64,000 nt of DNA from Catenaria anguillulae PL171 (taxonomy: Eukaryota; Blastocladiomycota; Blastocladiomycetes; Blastocladiales; Catenariaceae). Positions 11,276 to 22,870 of the stretch are shown piece after piece. The notes under the pieces are model-generated. The model made no database searches. It saw only the letters and a program-made list of their open reading frames with translations, and was not told where the DNA came from. Each line of letters starts with the position of its first letter. Positions within the stretch are counted from its first letter, which is position 1. Location: NCBI GenBank assembly GCA_002102555.1, contig MCFL01000039.1:1-64000 (forward strand), read 5' to 3'. The translations under genes were made by a program, and so were the position numbers.

Positions 11276-12116
11276 TCTGAATGATCTGACACACGGCATT
11301 CAATCATGCAGTGATGAACAACAATTCCGAACAACAAGGTCGTGTCGTGGCGGCTGCGAGGAAAGCGACGTCGTGGCACCATACCTTTGGAACTTCGTGA
11401 TGGCAAAAAAAGTGCTTAGATTGCGGGATTGTCAGAGTTATTGTTGAATTCCATTGCCGATGGAGGGGTGCCGAGTGTTGAGACAACTCGTGGGCGGCGT
11501 TCAGTTTTATTGCCTTACTCGTTTGCCATCGACTCACTGGCCATAGATATATGTGTGCCATGGTGGCCTGACTGACATCGATAGATGTGGAAGACACAAT
11601 CGAGTCAGATGTTGGTGCGGTAGGACACGGTAGGATACGGTGGGATGTGGGCAAAGGCCAAGCATGTATAGCCGTAGAGTAGAGTAAGATTTCACATTGA
11701 CAATACACCAATGACTCAGGGTAGTGTCACCCCTGACCGTGCCGAGAAGCAAGCACACCTACTCTGGAGGTGAGTGTCTACCTGGAACCATGTATGCACC
11801 CGGGCAGTTGAGTCGCCATGCTTTACTCATGCATGCATGCGGCAAGACAATACCATTTAGGCCGAGACATACCTATGATTCACCGTTGACTCAAAGCGAA
11901 GGCTCGTTTTCCGGCCTGAGGGGGTCGAAGGACAACCCACGAACGGATCTCGCCCTCGCGGTTCCAGACCGTCACCCACCCTTTCAGAAGTGAAGGAAGT
12001 GACAACACAAGGACAAGGACGATATGGACCAACTTGAGACCAGCAATTGACCAGAAGTGATCATACAGTTGATTGCTATTCATTCGCCAAAGCCCGAAAA
12101 TCACAACACAACTCAA
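11276..12116. other. Spacer between unknown gene and transposase, no gene seen
   Basis: 5' flank of the 6-exon gene and 3' flank of the transposase gene. No coding signal; a few near-repeats of GGTAGGA(T/C)ACGG near 11615-11640. Confidence 0.4.
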
Positions 12117-15100
12117 TCAGACTGAAGATATGGATGATACACGAAAACACATGCAACGTAAATGCGAGAATAAATGAGATGTTACTCGGACTGGGGCTTC
12201 AGCCTCTTCTGCAGCGAGAGCCAAAGCTTCAGACAAGGCAGCCGGAAGGAGGGGTGGAAACGGCTCTGTGAATCGATAATGGTTGATGGCAAAGTTGAGA
12301 TCATCATCGCAACGCCACTCACCAGCCTTGACCTCGACCGGCAATGTGGCAAAGGTGGCCTTGGTCGTACTTGGCGCAATGCCGCACTTGGTGGTGCAGC
12401 GGTGGAACACAGCAAATGATTGCACAACTCCAAGCGTGGGAATAACATCGACCTTGGACAGATCGAGCCAGAGCTTAATGCCGCCAAACTCGTCGCGCTG
12501 GAATTGCTTCTCGAGCTGGGATGCCGTCAGCTTGTCCATGTTGAGGTAGTTGTCAATGGCACGGCCACCGTGAGCTTCGGCATAACGACATGAGTACCGA
12601 GCAAGTACAGCAAAGCACCGCGTTTCCAAGCGGCCAGAATTGCTGCGTTTTCCAACGAGTTGTACGATACGCAATACACGCCCTCGACGAACAGACCTGA
12701 TCTTGCCGTCGGTTGTATGATAAATCACCGACCAGCCAACATGTACTGGCTCCGAGTTTTGATCGTAGAAGGACTTGTAGGTTTGCACGTAATGGTCCCG
12801 AAGGGCGAGTCCCGGGGCGCATGGGACGAAAACATGTCCCGATTCTTGCATTGCCCGTTGAACGTCGTCCGCGGAAAGCCCACATGGCCATTTGTAATGC
12901 GCAGCTGGTGTGACTTTTGGTCGATGAGCCCGATCTTGTTGCTCGGCGAAAAAGACGTGGCCAGGGCGATGCGGGTCGCTTTGGTTGCCTTGAGATGTTG
13001 AGAAAGAAGCTGGCGCGGCTGCGGTCTTGGCAGCAGATCCAGCAGGAATCGGCGGCGGCGAGTCTGGCTCAACATACTCGCTCACAACAGACACATCCTG
13101 CAGCAACGACCTCACGAGCTCACCGCCTTGGCAAATGCGACCGCCAGGCCCGATCCACAATCCGCCCTCCTTGATATACTCGATTCCGGCTTGGGTGGCA
13201 AAGTCGCTGGCAACAGATTTGCTTGTGTTGCGATGGTTCGAAGTGAGAATCGATTGGCGAATCAAGCGGTTTAACCGCTCCATGGTTTCAGTTGCATAAA
13301 GGTTGAGATTTCCATAACGCTCTGGTACTTCCTCTGCGTGTACCATGTAATGGGGCTTGATTTTACCGTTCATGTAGAGCTTGAGTGCCGGCTCTTGCTT
13401 GTACACGTGAAAGAACGCATTGCCCCACCGCTTGATATCTGCCCGGTATTCCTTGAGAGACAAGGGCTGACTTGTCCGTGCGTACAAGAGGCGCGAAAAG
13501 CCAGCAATAGTACAGGCGAGCAAAACGGCGTAGCGTGGTTTGTAGCCCAGCGATCGAGCAAACCCAGGTGACATTTGAATGAAAATCTTGAGATCTCGTC
13601 CAACAAATGAACCCCAGTGCTCAACCAACCGTGTACCTGGTAGTCGCTCCTCGAAAGAAGACCAATCGCACGAATCGACGCACTTGGCAGCAATGAGAGT
13701 TGGTCGAGAAAGGGGTTTGGGACCAATTAGATGCTCTGCGACAAACTTTGCCAGTCCAAGGGGACCAAGATGAAGCGCGTCAAGTGGCGAATCCTTGTGT
13801 GGATCATTGTTGGCGACAGACATGAACGGATTGATTTGGTCTGGATGGACCTGGACACCTTGCGATTTGAGCGGTTGATCTTTTTTGCTTGGTGGGTGTT
13901 GCATGAGATGGTCTTGATGCGACAACGTGTCCTCTTTTGTTCGAGCTTTGCCCGACTGGCTCAAGTCCATGGTGTTTTGGTCGAACATACAAAACGGGCA
14001 GTTGAATCGAGCGCGCACGCCCATGTGAGAGCAATATAGACACACCTTCGGGAGTCGCCTGTGAAGCACCCAATTCCGCCAGTGATCATGACCCGCTGCG
14101 CACCACCCGACTCGGTGGGAACGACCCATGGTATACCCTTTTCCAAGTTGTCTGCAATGTCCTTGAATGCTGCGGCGGCAATATCGTAGCATGAGGCCGA
14201 CCTTTCGTTGACGGCGGCCACGAACCCAATGTTTTTCGGCGTTCGGTTGAGACTGGATGGGACATTGAGGAGTTGAAAAGCTGCCGTCTCGTGGCTGTCG
14301 TGGCGATTGCTGGTTGTTCCTTTGGCCTCGTCAAACCAAAAGGCAATGAAGGCCGTCAGAATCGGCAACCCACACTGCTGCAAATGATGTGGAGCGTGAT
14401 AATCGTCGTGTTCCATTTGAGTGAACCGAGAATGAGTGCCCTTGAGAATATCAACGTGGCCCAGTACGACAACTCCGTGAGGACGTGGTTCCATGACCAG
14501 GTCGGTAGCCTTGATCTTGTAAAGCTCGCCAGTATCCCAGTACGTTGGCTCGGCTCCCGGTGTGTCCAAGTCAATGAGGTCGGGATTGGCTGGCACCAAG
14601 TCGGCAGACTTTGCAATGCGACTCAACTCGATCATGATGGAGCCGTCCCCTTTTGCTTGGTAGATTTGCCGGATTCGACCATACCGTGTCATGAGACACG
14701 ACTCGGAAGCAAAGTGATACTCGACAATGTTTCCGACAAAGAAATTGACGCCAGCAGAGTTTCGAAACGTGGTGGTTTTGAAGCCTTTGAACAGCTCGCG
14801 AGCGCGTTGCGTGTCGCAGAATGAGTCAATGATGTTGATTGAGTCGGTCGGGAAGCAAATAAGCTGTTTGTAAATGTCGGGTCGGCACACAAGCAACTTG
14901 ATCATGTCCGAGGGCAAAATGATGGAAAACTCGTCACCTTCACCAACAGACACGGTTGCAATACGTGGCGCAGGAAAGCCAACTGGAAGGGTGAGGGCGC
15001 GTCTTGCCGTTGGCAGGTCATCTTCAGGGTGCAAAGCCTTGACCATGTCGAGAGCAAATTGAACTTTGGACCGGGTTTGGTCGTGCAGATTTCGAGCAAG

Positions 15101-16335
15101 CTGCGTAAATATAATGGCGTTGACATTGGATTCCCAGGGAAAGACTGGTCCCATAGGTGGCCATTCGAGGCTTGGCTGAGCGAACGTGAAGTGAATGGCA
15201 TCGGCTGCTGTAGCGGCTTGTTGCTCCGCCAGCGCTTGACGCATTTCGTCAATCTGGGCCTGTGGATCATCCGCCCCGGACGGCGGCAGCGTTGCTCGTT
15301 CACTCTCTTCCAAGTCCACATCCATCCGATCATCCACATTGTTGTCATCGTTGTTCGCGCGACTCGTGCTTGGAGCGGTCAGTTCGCGTGCGCCAGTTTG
15401 CGCGAGCGTGACTGCAGGGTGGAAATGACCAATGTTGGGCAAGTTGAGAACAGAGTTACCAATTTGGAGGCGGGCAAGGGCGCGGGAAATGCTCGGTTCT
15501 CCAGAGTAGCGCTGCGCCAGGGAAATCAGTTCCGATTCGTCGTCGTCGTTGTCGCCGTCATTGTCGTTGTCGTTGTTGTCGTTGTTGTCGTCGTTCATTT
15601 CTGAGTTGCTTGGTTGGTATTGATCATGTATATCGCGCTTGGGTGCATGCTTGTCGGAATGCTGCTCAGATGAGCTGGCAGCTGAAGGACGAGGATTGAC
15701 GTTTGCAGAGAATGACAGAGTAGGCGAGGCTGTTGCTGCTGTGGTGCTGTCAGTGTTGCCGGATCTTTGCTGAAGCGTTGGTTGCGGTGGTGATGGCTGT
15801 CGCGATGGGGATGCAGGTGGGGGTGGAGATGGCGATGGAAGTGGTGGTGTCCTGTATGTTGTGTAAAGGTGTGGGCGAAAGCCAGTCAGTTGTGCGTACA
15901 CTTACACTTTCCTTACCCCGAAACATGAACGGGAAGCCATACGTGGGACGACCAGTACGGTACACCTTGATGGGTTGGTACCAGAGATCCCAATCAAAGT
16001 GATCGTTGACAATCGCTGACCGCTCCTGTAATCAACAACCCGTGTGGTTGAATGGCCGTTCGATTGATCCGGTGGGCGCTGTCAAACTAGGATGCGCTGG
16101 GTACCATATCATTTGCTTCTTCAAAGAAATCCTCAGCTGATGCCAAAGGAAAGGACTCGCCATATGTGGAGCCATTGCTTCGTCGGGTGTGGATCCATTG
16201 CCTGTAGGCGTTCTGGTGGCCTTGTGATGGCGCGTGGCTGGAGAGAAAGCTGCTCTTGCTCTTGAGGCCCTGGTATTCACCCTTTGTGGGGCACAGGAGG
16301 CAGTATCCCCGATCCGATTTCCGCTTCCTTGGCAT
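12117..16335 (-). CDS. Large zinc-finger DDE-type transposase (KDZ/Plavaka/CACTA-like)
   Basis: Three exons: 16335-16105, 16025-15917 and 15851-12117. Exon 1 holds a C2H2-like finger (CLLC...HAPSQGH). Exon 3 begins with a Pro/Ser-rich and Asp/Asn-rich linker, then a conserved core with FIAFWFDEAKGTTSNR, GDS followed by CLYCSHMGVRARFNCPFC, then DALHLGPLGLAKFVAEHLI and VEHWGSFVGRDLKIFIQMSP. This order (His/Cys-rich GDsP-CxxC block, then DxLHxxxLGxxK, then GxxxGRDxxxxxQ) is the pattern of a widespread fungal transposase family. Two single bases are missing: one G in the run at the exon 2 donor (15917-15919) and one C near 14050. With both restored the total is exactly 1359 codons. It probably cuts and joins the element ends. 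The exact superfamily name is uncertain. Confidence 0.75.
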
Positions 16336-17049
16336 GGCAGGTGATGTGCGTTGGTGAAGCGCGGGCTGAGCGTGTCATGAGCGGTCAGCCGCCGGGACGA
16401 GAAGGAGGCGTCGAGTTTGCTACGGCACTATAGGACGTCGAAGGCGAGGACTTTGCGTCGACTAGCGTTGATATTGAACGGACTGCAAGCATCAGTTTCG
16501 TTCACGCTTGCTTGAGTGTTTGCTTTGCATCCATTGATATGGCAGCAAAACGGGTTGGGCAGCGGCAGGATCGGCGGACCCGGATCCCTAACACATGTGA
16601 TTACACTCCACAGCTGTTGTTTTCACATGTGTTTTCACAATGTTTTCATGTAACAGATGAGATGATGATCTTGTCTGGCTGCCGTTGCCTTCGAGGCTCG
16701 AGCCCATTCTTCCGCTGCCCAAGAAAAATCATGCCAACCGGCCGCTCCACCCTTTGAGTCGGCCGAATCATTGCCGGCCCGCTCTGCTCCCCGTCGCCTT
16801 CCCAAGTTCATGTCAAGCTCCACCGTCACTCTCCAATACGCTCCCAATTCGGCCAGGGCATGACGGGCTCTTTGCCGCCACGTTGCCCGTGGGCGATTTC
16901 GTTGCTGCCACCAATGGTGACGAGTTGCCGTGCTTGGCTGATGGTTGCGATGGCACTTTGCTCCCGCCAATCTCGCGCATCCACTACCATCTCTTTTGGA
17001 GCGCTCCAACACGCCGCCGCCGCTCGTAGGCGTTTGCTCGCCCATGTCT
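16336..17049. other. Divergent spacer between transposase and helicase remnant
   Basis: Probable bidirectional promoter region. AT-richer stretch at about 16590-16660 with repeated CACATGTG/TTTTCACA phrases. Beyond 16680 it is rich in Pro/Ser-coding triplets on both strands and may include decayed helicase N-terminal sequence. Confidence 0.35.
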
Positions 17050-17842
17050 ATCTTCCACCTTAAATGCCGAGGTTCCGGAGCGAGACGCCGCCATAAGCCG
17101 CCGCCGAGGCCGAGTATCACACGCCCAAACCGACGCCTTCCGACAACAACACGCACGAGCTGCATATGTGGCGAGACGGCAACGCTGTCGATGCGCAAGG
17201 AAAATACGCCTCAACTCTCCGTTCGTTCCACCTGGACGACTTATCGCCGCCGCCCGACCGAGCGCGACGGGTCTGCTCAACTGCATTCTTCTTACTTTAC
17301 GACGGCCGCTTCTCGCGTCCGTGGCAGACGCCGCCATACTCGCTCGCGTCGACAAGGCCTTTCGCCAGCTCAACCAGAAGACCGACCGCCCATTCAGTGG
17401 TACCGAGAACCATTGGTTCATTGACGACACCTATGGGAACGGATTGTTTGCGAGACAAGCATCGGCAAGTACCTCGACGAGTTGATTTCCATCATCCTCA
17501 AGCAGTCCGAGGAAGGATACGTTACCACTTATCATCACTCCTGACAACTCTGTCCGCCATGCTTGCAACAACCGCATCATCCGCCAGATTGCGCGAGCCG
17601 ACCCGGAGATGCCCATTGACCTCGTCTCGGCCTCCCTCAAGCCTGCCAGCGTTCCCGCCCTCACCGCCACCGAGTACCACGAACTGCAGGGCATTCACGA
17701 CAAGAACACCGGCGGCGTCCCCAGCCTTTTGCCCCTGTTTGATGGTATTCGGGTCAAGGTGACCACCAACGCCTGCGTCAACCTCTTGGTCATCAACGGC
17801 GGCGGTAATGGCGTCTTTTTCGACCGACAGCCATGCAACTGA
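17050..17842 (+). pseudogene. Decayed Pif1-family helicase remnant
   Basis: Two pieces in different frames match Pif1-type helicases in order. The first (about 17330-17400) reads ILARVDKAFRQLNQKTDRPF, corresponding to the family stretch before the FGG and Walker B region. The second (about 17540-17842) reads ITPDNSVRHACNNRIIRQIA and later LLPLFDGIRVKVTTN...NGGGNGV, corresponding to the C-terminal 'PtN..vd.iN' block and the 'LPL..G..V...N...GLVNG' block. Walker A is not seen and the roughly 250 residues normally lying between the two pieces are missing, so this copy cannot be functional. It ends at a stop at 17842. It sits head to head with the transposase, suggesting it belonged to the same element. 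Confidence 0.55.
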
Positions 17843-18534
17843 ACCGAGGCCTGCAATACATGGATGCGCATGCATTGCAACTTCCACCGGGAAAAGCCAG
17901 GAAGCAGCAACGCGGCCCACAGGGGGTATCTGCTTCACGTCAGTGCCATGCAGACTTCAAGGGCATACTTTGGATTCCATCTGCACTTTGGATCCTACTC
18001 AAGCTTCGGGCACAGTGGTTTCTCTGCATGTTATGTGTGTTTGTCTTGTCTTGGTGCTTGTGTTTTGCTGCTGTCCTGCTAGAACATACCCATTCACTGC
18101 CGCATGTATACCATTACTCTTTTTGATCCTGGGTAAGGTCGGAATAATGCCAATTATTCACAATTGCCAGATCGCCTCCATGTCGATCATAAGGCAGTCA
18201 GCGTTGTCCAATCAAGACCATGCCCACGGCTTGGATGAATCACGCTAAAGGGATCCAATCAAGACCATTCCGGCTTGAGCACGTTGTGATGGAAAATGGA
18301 CCACATGATTGGGCCTTGAGTTGACCACCCATAAGATCATGCAGGTGCCTTGGGCCCCATCTTCGTTGAATCAAATGTGTGGTTTACTCAGGGCCTTGCA
18401 AACCAATGGCCGAAGCCAATGACCGTTACATTTACATGATCACGCACCATGACCTTGTCTTGACTGGCGATGTGGCGATATTTGGATCACTTTCAGGGTT
18501 GTTTCGAGTCAATTCTGAATATTGTCCGTCCAAG
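17843..18534. other. Right subterminal region of the putative element
   Basis: No gene. Contains direct 15-bp repeats (18207-18221 and 18254-18268) and further related CAATCA/TGATTGG phrases up to the right terminal repeat. Confidence 0.45.
18207..18268. repeat. Subterminal 15-bp direct repeats
   Basis: TCCAATCAAGACCAT occurs at 18207-18221 and again at 18254-18268, 47 bp apart. A copy with two mismatches lies at 7456-7470 near the other end. Short repeated subterminal motifs are the usual transposase-binding sites of CACTA-type elements, which is why I list them. Confidence 0.5.
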
Positions 18535-18555
18535 ACCCCTGAGGGGCTAACTGTG
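18535..18555 (-). repeat. Right 21-bp terminal inverted repeat
   Basis: Ends ...GAGGGGCTAACTGTG at 18555; exact reverse complement of 7194-7214. Confidence 0.75.
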
Positions 18556-18851
18556 CAGACAGACAAGGCCAGATTCGTTCAGCAACCCACTGGCAGAAGC
18601 CCAGCACAGCAAACAGCAAACAGCAAACACATGCCATCACGCTGTGGCTGTGGCGTCGGCGGCCTTGTCGTAGGCCTCTGCGGGCAGCTTGATTGATGTT
18701 GGCAGCAGCCGACGATGCAAATGGACTCTGCTCTCCTCGCATACGCATACGAAAGCACATGCTTATGTAAAGATCCCCCCGTCCCGCATCCAGACCGACT
18801 TGCATCGTTCACAAGCGAGCCAACCCGAAGCCCAACCCGTCCACGCCAACC

Positions 18852-20593
18852 ATGTCGGCCATCCGCCTACTCCTCTCGCCAATCCGCCTGGTCACGGGCC
18901 TCTTCACCCTGGCCGCCGTCACCTTCATCGTGACCGCCATGCTGGCCCTCACCCGTGCGCCCTTCTGGCAGCTCACCCAATACCACTACATGCTCTTTGG
19001 CGCCTCCATGGTCCTGCTGCTGATCCGCGGCGTCCTGCGCGCTCTGCACGTGCGCTCCAAGCGCGGTTCGGGGGCCATCCGCAGCGTGGCCCTGACGACC
19101 ATTGCGGGCATGCTTGCCCTATCTGCCCTGTTTGCCCTCGTCATGCATCAGACATACGACACGTTGCTCAACTCGTTTGCGGATTTGCGAGCTGTCCGTC
19201 TTGCAGGTGCAACCATGGACTCGGCAAAGGTGTTTGTGCGCGACCCGACGGCCAAGTCGGTCACTGCAACTTGGCAAGGACCCAATGGCGCACAGCAGAC
19301 GGCTACGGCCAATGTGTCGCCTGATACCGATTTCGTCGCTGTGGTGACGCTGACTGGGTTGGATGTGACCGGGGCGGTTACGGCCACCATCAAGAATGAC
19401 AAGGGTGAAGTGGTCCCTGGCGGCGACAAGGTGCAGGTCAAGCCGTTGCCCAAGCAGGGGCCGTTCAGAATGGCCTGGGGCAGTTGTGCGTTGCCATATC
19501 CGTACGGAAGGGGCCAGCCTGGGTACCAGAATGTTGCTGCCCTGAAGCCTGATGTGTTTATGCACCTCGGAGGTACATATTTCGCTCTCTTTTTTTTTCC
19601 ATTCTCATCTGGGAGAATGCGCACCGGCTGACCAACCGGATTTTGGTAGATTACATCTACGCCGATTTGCCGTTCATTGTGGGCGACTCTGTGGAAAACT
19701 ATCGCCGCTTGTACCGCCGCAACTGGTCTGACAAGTACTACATGGAAGTCGCAAGCAAGGCTCCCTCATTCCATACTCTTGATGACCACGAAATGTACGG
19801 TTCCCAGCTTGTCGCTTTGCGGTCGGCACCCCGCACTGTATACTCACTCGCCGCTTTTGCTTTCCTCGCCAGCATTGACAACTGGGAGTTTCTCGCGACC
19901 CGCTCACCCTTCTCGTCGGCCATGCGTGTCTATGACGAGCACGTGCACGCAGGCATGCCCCTTCCCCCCAACTCGCCAAAGGACCGCTACTTCTTCAACG
20001 TGACCATGGGCGGCAACCTGGCCGCCATGTACGTGACCAATGGCCGCGTGTACCGCAACCCAGGCGTGGTTGCCAAGAACGAGGACGGCACCAACAAGGA
20101 AGATCCCAAGGCCACCTACTTGGGCGCCGACCAGCTGGCCGATCTCAAAAAGTGGCTGCTGGACTCGCACCAGCGTGGCATTGTGTGGAAGATCATTGCG
20201 AGCTCGGTGCCGTTTACCGAAGATTACAAGGACCGCGACACTTGGTTTGGGTTCCGGCGCGAGCGCAAGGAGTTGCTCGACTTTATGAACGACAACAACA
20301 TCACCAACGTGCACGTGGTTTCGGGCGACAGGCACGAGGTGGGCCTGTTCAAGATTCCCCGAGGTGGCGGTTCGGGCGCCGCAGCGGCGCCCATGTTTGA
20401 CCTGAGCGTGTCGCCCATTTCGGCGTTTTACGAGGACCTTGACTCGGTTGCGGATACCAGCAACTTGGTCTTCAAGGCCGCGGGCGCCAGCAGTTATGTC
20501 GGCGCCATGGACATTTCTGACAAGGAGCTCGCTGTGCAGGTTGTGATGTATGGCGGCAGTGTCGTGCACAAGTTTTCGATTCCGAGGGTCTAG
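18852..20593 (+). CDS. PhoD-like metallophosphatase with N-terminal membrane spans
   Basis: Exon 1 is 18852-19572, a 77-bp intron follows, and exon 2 is 19650-20593; 554 residues with no frame break. The N-terminus has three hydrophobic segments (LFTLAAVTFIVTAMLA, HYMLFGASMVLLLI, IAGMLALSALFALVM), so the enzyme is anchored in a membrane. A fibronectin-like beta region (about 120-200) is followed by the PhoD catalytic domain: RMAWGSCALPYPYG, then HLGDYIYADLP across the splice site, LDDHEM, the metal-site stretch SGDRHEVGLF and the family tail DLSVSPISAFY. PhoD enzymes hydrolyse phosphodi- and monoesters using Ca/Fe. Physiological substrate unknown; phosphate scavenging at the cell surface or in the secretory pathway is plausible. 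Confidence 0.85.
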
Positions 20594-20864
20594 TCCGACG
20601 TGGGGTTTCGCAGATCAAGTCGAGACTGGAGGCGGTGGCGGATCGCCACCGAGACTACACAATTTTGTCACTTTCCAATTGCTGTCAGCAGTTTTCTTTC
20701 CCATCTTGCACTGTCATTCAATAGACTTTTCTCATTCTGTTGGTAAAAATCACTTCTTTCAGCAAGTGAGTAATTGAATACATTCATGCTGAGTGTGCAC
20801 AGCACGGAAAGTATGCACAAACCATCACGATCCAGGCTTGCTTATCAGGCAATCATTCGCACCG

Positions 20865-22453
20865 TTAAATCTCCACAACCACGTTTCCTCCCTTCAACCC
20901 CGCCTCGGCAATCGACATGGCCACATCGCGATGCTCTTTGCGTGGAAACACATCCACCAACACAAACTTGAACCCGCCCGCAACCTGCTCATCGTCGCCA
21001 TCCTCACCCTCGCTGGACGACGACGATGACGATGCCGCCGCGGCCGCGGCCGCGGTCGCTGCGTCCGCCCCCTTTGCGGCCTTGCTCGCACGCGCGGCTT
21101 GACGCGCACTTCTTCTCTCTTCACGCTCCACTTGATCATCGGCCCACTTTTCTTCATTCAACTCGTCTTCGCCAAGCGGGTCGAGCGATTCAACGTACTC
21201 GTACAAATGACGAACTGGGTCCGAGTCGACAAAATGCGCGGCGCACGCGCGACCCGTTGGGCAGGCGACTTGGACCAGCGTGCGGTTCGGGGTCGCGGAT
21301 GTGGGTTCGGTGGTGGGCGAGTAGGTGGCGCGCAGGGCCGCACGCTTGGCCTTGCGATCCTGTAAAGATAAGTGGGCGGAGGTGAGCAAGAATCAACACG
21401 CCAGGAACGCGAAAGGCGGAGCGAACCCGAAGCTGCTGAATCAGCGCCGCGCGCTTTTGCCGCTTATCCTCCTCGGCCTTGCGCTTACGCTCGGCCTCTT
21501 GCTCCGCTTGCCGTTGCTAGACACACATGTCACACAGCATGTTGAAAAGAGTCAAACCCACCGACATCACACCTTGCACGTTGGAAAAAAGCCATACCCT
21601 CTCGCGATCCCTTGCCAAACTCGCCTGATACGCCTCGTCCTGCATGGCGCGCATGCGGCGCTCAGCCTCGCGCTGCTCGCGTTCCTGGCGAATGGTGGCC
21701 ACAAACAGGCCATGTGTTTGAACCGCGTCACGCAACTTGGCAACAAGTGTGGCTGCAGGTACGTAGCCCTCGGACCGGAACACGACCGTGGGTTTGGTGA
21801 CGCCGTGGATCGAGTTGAGAGTGATGAGTGCCAGGAACGGATACGAGGTGGCCGTCAATAAGGACGAAACTGTTGACAATGTCAATATCACATGCCCAAG
21901 TGAGTAACGACTTGAACGGTTGGTGAACGAGAATGTAGGCGTTGAGCAAAGCCGCAGACCTTCATAAGGTTCCGGGTGGTCCATGGGTCCATAGTACAAA
22001 TTGATGCGATGTTCAGCCAATAGGGCCGCAAACTCGGCATCCGCAAGCGTTTCTTTACAAAACCTCTCGGTGCTGTCGTGATCCTCCGAGTGCAAGTACA
22101 CGAGCGCAAACTCGAGCTTTTGCTTGACGTCGTCAACCAACTGCCGATACGACCCACGGTAGAATGGCGGGTGCTGCGACGTGTACAGCTTGTCGTAGCG
22201 GGCCACGGCGTGGTCGTATGTGGCGCCGCCCAGTTGCGTGTCCGTTCCCGAGAGCAGTGTGTGTCTTGGGCGGCCGAGCTTGGGCAGGAAGGGGAGTAGC
22301 GTTGCTGTGCACAAAGGATGTACATGATTGGTGAATACCGAGCAATAATCGGCACGGACACCCGAGACAAGGCGACAACAACGAACCCAGGACGGCATAG
22401 AGGGACGCCAGCACGTGGTAGGGCACGGTAAGGAGCTTGGATAGCACGCTCAT
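20865..22453 (-). CDS. FAF2: UBX-domain protein FAF2/UBXD8 (ERAD and lipid-droplet adaptor of Cdc48/p97)
   Basis: Five exons: 22453-22387, 22304-21960, 21869-21598, 21516-21427 and 21359-20865. Phases agree throughout, giving 422 residues. The order matches animal FAF2: an N-terminal hydrophobic hairpin (VLSKLLTVPYHVLASLYAVL...), a UAS thioredoxin-like domain (HPPFYRGSYRQLVDDVKQKL, FALVYLHSEDHDSTERFC, SYPFLALITL), a coiled coil (QEREQREAERRMRAMQDEAY...) and a C-terminal UBX domain ending FVLVDVFPRKEHRDV. The UBX binds the Cdc48/p97 ATPase and the hairpin inserts into ER or lipid-droplet membrane. The UBA domain that normally precedes the hairpin is not seen; it may lie on an undetected 5' exon or be absent. 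A Ser run and Ala run interrupt the UBX domain. Confidence 0.9.
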
Positions 22454-22687
22454 GACGATAACTGGTAACACGGCCCAAGGCGAGACAAGTACACGTTGGG
22501 TGATGGCAGAAAGGAATGCGCAGGCTTCTTCACATGGTAGTTTGACATTGACTTGGGGTCGTGCCAATACATGAAATGCCCCGGCCCGGCAGCCGGCCTT
22601 CACGGAAGGAACGCCACGGCGCTCCACATCGTCCGTCGATCGCACGTCCAAGAAGGACAACGCGATGGAATGATATCCCTTGAAGTT

Positions 22688-22700
22688 CCCCCCCCCCCCC
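22688..22700. repeat. C13 homopolymer
   Basis: Thirteen consecutive C in the upstream region of the FAF2 gene. Length may be inaccurate given the assembly errors elsewhere. Confidence 0.8.
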
Positions 22701-22870
22701 ACGCAATCTCAAGCTCTTCACTGTGCACGATATATGCCTCGTCTAGCGGTGATTCACCAATCGCCGTATGTACATACCTCGGAGTCCTCAGTCTAGTGAT
22801 GAAGAGCTTTTCTTTCAACTGCTGGCACGAGCCTTTAGAATCGGGGCGTGAGCACCGTTAACTGAAAAGC

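Larger units (their letters stand above)
7194..18555. mobile_element. Putative 11.36-kb TIR-bounded DNA transposon
   Basis: The two ends are perfect 21-bp inverted repeats beginning CACAGTTAGCCCCTCAGGGG and pointing outward. Between them lie a large zinc-finger transposase (minus strand, 12117-16335), a decayed Pif1-type helicase in divergent orientation (about 17.05-17.84 kb), an intact unrelated gene (9641-11275) and gene-poor subterminal stretches with short recurring motifs such as TCCAATCAAGACCAT. This layout is typical of large CACTA/KDZ/Plavaka-like fungal elements that pick up extra genes. No target-site duplication is visible: the left flank ends GGTGT and the right flank starts CAGACAG. 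Membership of all parts in one element is inference. Confidence 0.6.

Noticed and set aside
11575-16440. CACTA-like ends (CACTATAGG near 16426, GACACTACC near 11715 on the minus strand)
   Set aside because: Only CACTA-level matching with no extended inverted identity, unlike the 21-bp pair further out.
7186-18563. Target-site duplication flanking the 11.36-kb element
   Set aside because: I compared 2-9 bases on each side and found no match, so I do not claim one.
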